Shown: positions 63,008 through 64,000 of the stretch, one piece after another | How positions within the stretch are numbered: the stretch's first letter is position 1 | How the letters are laid out: the number at the start of each line of letters is the position of its first letter | Source of the DNA: Bacillota bacterium | GTDB taxonomy: Bacteria > Bacillota > Clostridia > Tissierellales > Sedimentibacteraceae | Direction of reading: 5' to 3' | Assembly: GCA_023453025.1 (NCBI GenBank) | Contig: JAEXUD010000014.1 | Coordinates: 1 to 64,000, forward strand | Length of the DNA stretch: 64,000 nt | The notes under the pieces: model-generated | Seen by the model: only the letters and a program-made list of their open reading frames with translations | What the model was told of the DNA's origin: nothing | Databases searched by the model: none | Program-made: the position numbers and the translations under genes

Positions 63008-64000
63008 ATGTCACTAGACGGTATTTTTTTAAATAGTATAAGGTATGATTTATATAAAAAATTAGCAGGCGGTCGTGTAGATAAGATTTATCAGCCGGAT
63101 AAAAATGAAATAGTTATTTCTGTAAGAAGCAACGGAGAAAACCTCAAGCTTTTATTGACTGCAGCAAGCAGCAGCCCTCGGCTGCATATAACTAATATAG
63201 CAAGGAAAAATCCCCAGGAGCCTCCGATGTTTTGTATGCTTTTAAGAAAACATCTTACCGGTGCTCATGTAACAGATGTTAAACAAGTCAATCTGGATCG
63301 TATATTGGAAATAACCTTTGAGTGCAAGGATGAGCTTGATACAACTGTTAATAAATCAATAATAATAGAAATAATGGGTAAACACAGCAATATTATCTTT
63401 ATAAATACAGATACAAAGGTCATTATAGATTCTATTAAAAGAGTGGCAGAAAATGTGAGCTCTGTAAGACAAGTTTATCCGGGAATAAAATATGTAACCC
63501 CGCCGGAACAAGATAAATTGAATACTTTAGAAATTACAAAACAAATATTTTTTGATGCAATAGAAAAATCAAATGACGGCTTGATGATTTATAATTTCTT
63601 TTATAAAAATTTCTTAGGATTAAGCCCGTTTATCAGTAAGGAAATTTGTTATTTAGCTGATATGAACGAAGGCACATACATGGGCGAACTGAGCACAGAG
63701 ACAAAAGACAGACTGTGGACTGCTTTTAGCAATATTATAGACAAAGTTAAATCAAGCAATTTTTCATATAATATCTTTTTTAATGAGAATTCAGATTTGC
63801 ATGGTTTTTATTGTATGGATGTGGAGTATTTAAAATCCTGCCAAAAGAAAAACTATGATAATCCCGGTTCATTGCTTGATGATTTTTATTTTGAACAAGA
63901 TAATAAAAATAAAATAAACCAACGAGTTTCAAGCTTGATAAAAAGCATGAACACCAAAATAGACAGAGATAGAAAAAAGGTGGAAAAGCAAAGAAATGAG
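63008..64000 (+). CDS. rqcH: Ribosome quality-control protein RqcH (NFACT), N-terminal part
   Basis: The frame is open to the window end (331 codons seen). It begins MSLDGIFLNSIRYDLYKKL with GRVDKIYQPDK, LRKHL, and IIIEIMGKHSN, the NFACT-N domain. RqcH binds stalled 50S subunits and adds alanine tails; it was formerly called fibronectin-binding protein. A coiled-coil region (INQRVSSLIKSMNTKI) starts at the cut. GGAGG precedes the ATG. Confidence 0.93.
   Translation, partial: MSLDGIFLNSIRYDLYKKLAGGRVDKIYQPDKNEIVISVRSNGENLKLLLTAASSSPRLHITNIARKNPQEPPMFCMLLRKHLTGAHVTDVKQVNLDRILEITFECKDELDTTVNKSIIIEIMGKHSNIIFINTDTKVIIDSIKRVAENVSSVRQVYPGIKYVTPPEQDKLNTLEITKQIFFDAIEKSNDGLMIYNFFYKNFLGLSPFISKEICYLADMNEGTYMGELSTETKDRLWTAFSNIIDKVKSSNFSYNIFFNENSDLHGFYCMDVEYLKSCQKKNYDNPGSLLDDFYFEQDNKNKINQRVSSLIKSMNTKIDRDRKKVEKQRNE

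Noticed and set aside
1..64000. tRNA, rRNA or prophage genes
   Set aside because: I saw no cloverleaf, rRNA core sequence, integrase, terminase or capsid gene.

Overview
This window comes from a low-G+C Gram-positive bacterium of the class Clostridia. The evidence is AT-rich intergenic DNA, strong GGAGG-type ribosome sites, the tig-clpP-clpX-lon-engB block, and the priA-def-fmt-rsmB-rlmN-prpC-prkC-rsgA-rpe-thiN housekeeping string. An anaerobic relative of the Tissierellales/Sedimentibacter group would fit, but I cannot fix the genus from sequence alone. Nearly all genes lie on the minus strand. Only the DUF4364 gene, a TIM-barrel gene, rpmB, three tiny toxin genes and the truncated rqcH are on the plus strand.

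Layout by region. 0.1-9 kb holds mixed metabolic genes: deacetylase lipoprotein, beta-propeller, patatin, LysM protein, rnhA-serA, a 51-aa Gly/Trp/Cys protein, and thiI with a cysteine desulfurase. 9-13 kb holds a class IV PLP enzyme, a nuclease-helicase and an RsbW-like anti-sigma kinase behind a sigma-B-like promoter, with copies of a ~120-bp intergenic repeat between genes. 13-20 kb is engB, lon, clpX, clpP, tig. 20-37 kb is core biosynthesis, translation and signalling (coaD, rsmD, recG, Dak2/asp23, rpmB, asnS, thiN, rpe, rsgA, prkC/prpC, rlmN, rsmB). 57.8-64 kb is def, priA, rpoZ, gmk, remA, yicC and rqcH.

The usual def-fmt-rsmB neighbourhood is split by two accessory blocks. The first (48.3-57.7 kb) is one co-directional set: an AraC regulator, two related binding lipoproteins, two FecCD permeases, an ATPase with a Cys-rich tail, a NifH-like Fe protein and two NifD/K-like proteins. 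Four of the gene junctions overlap. A shared palindrome, GTTAG-N6-CTAAC, lies upstream of both the regulator and the first binding-protein gene. No nif cofactor genes are present, so I read it as an importer of an iron chelate or tetrapyrrole coupled to a nitrogenase-like reductase, not as nitrogen fixation. This is the strongest candidate for an undescribed system.

The second block (37.2-47.3 kb) is a patchwork. It has three near-identical type I toxin-antitoxin modules, each with a 26-aa holin-like toxin and a convergent antisense RNA, plus a fourth orphan antitoxin promoter at the fmt stop codon. Every module carries a degenerate copy of the last codons of fmt, so the block appears to have grown by duplication at the fmt 3' end. 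The modules separate a solute-binding/metallopeptidase fusion lipoprotein, a truncated ABC exporter, an erythromycin-esterase-like protein, and an ABC-2 transporter bounded by ~0.95-kb direct repeats that hold broken copies of its own genes.
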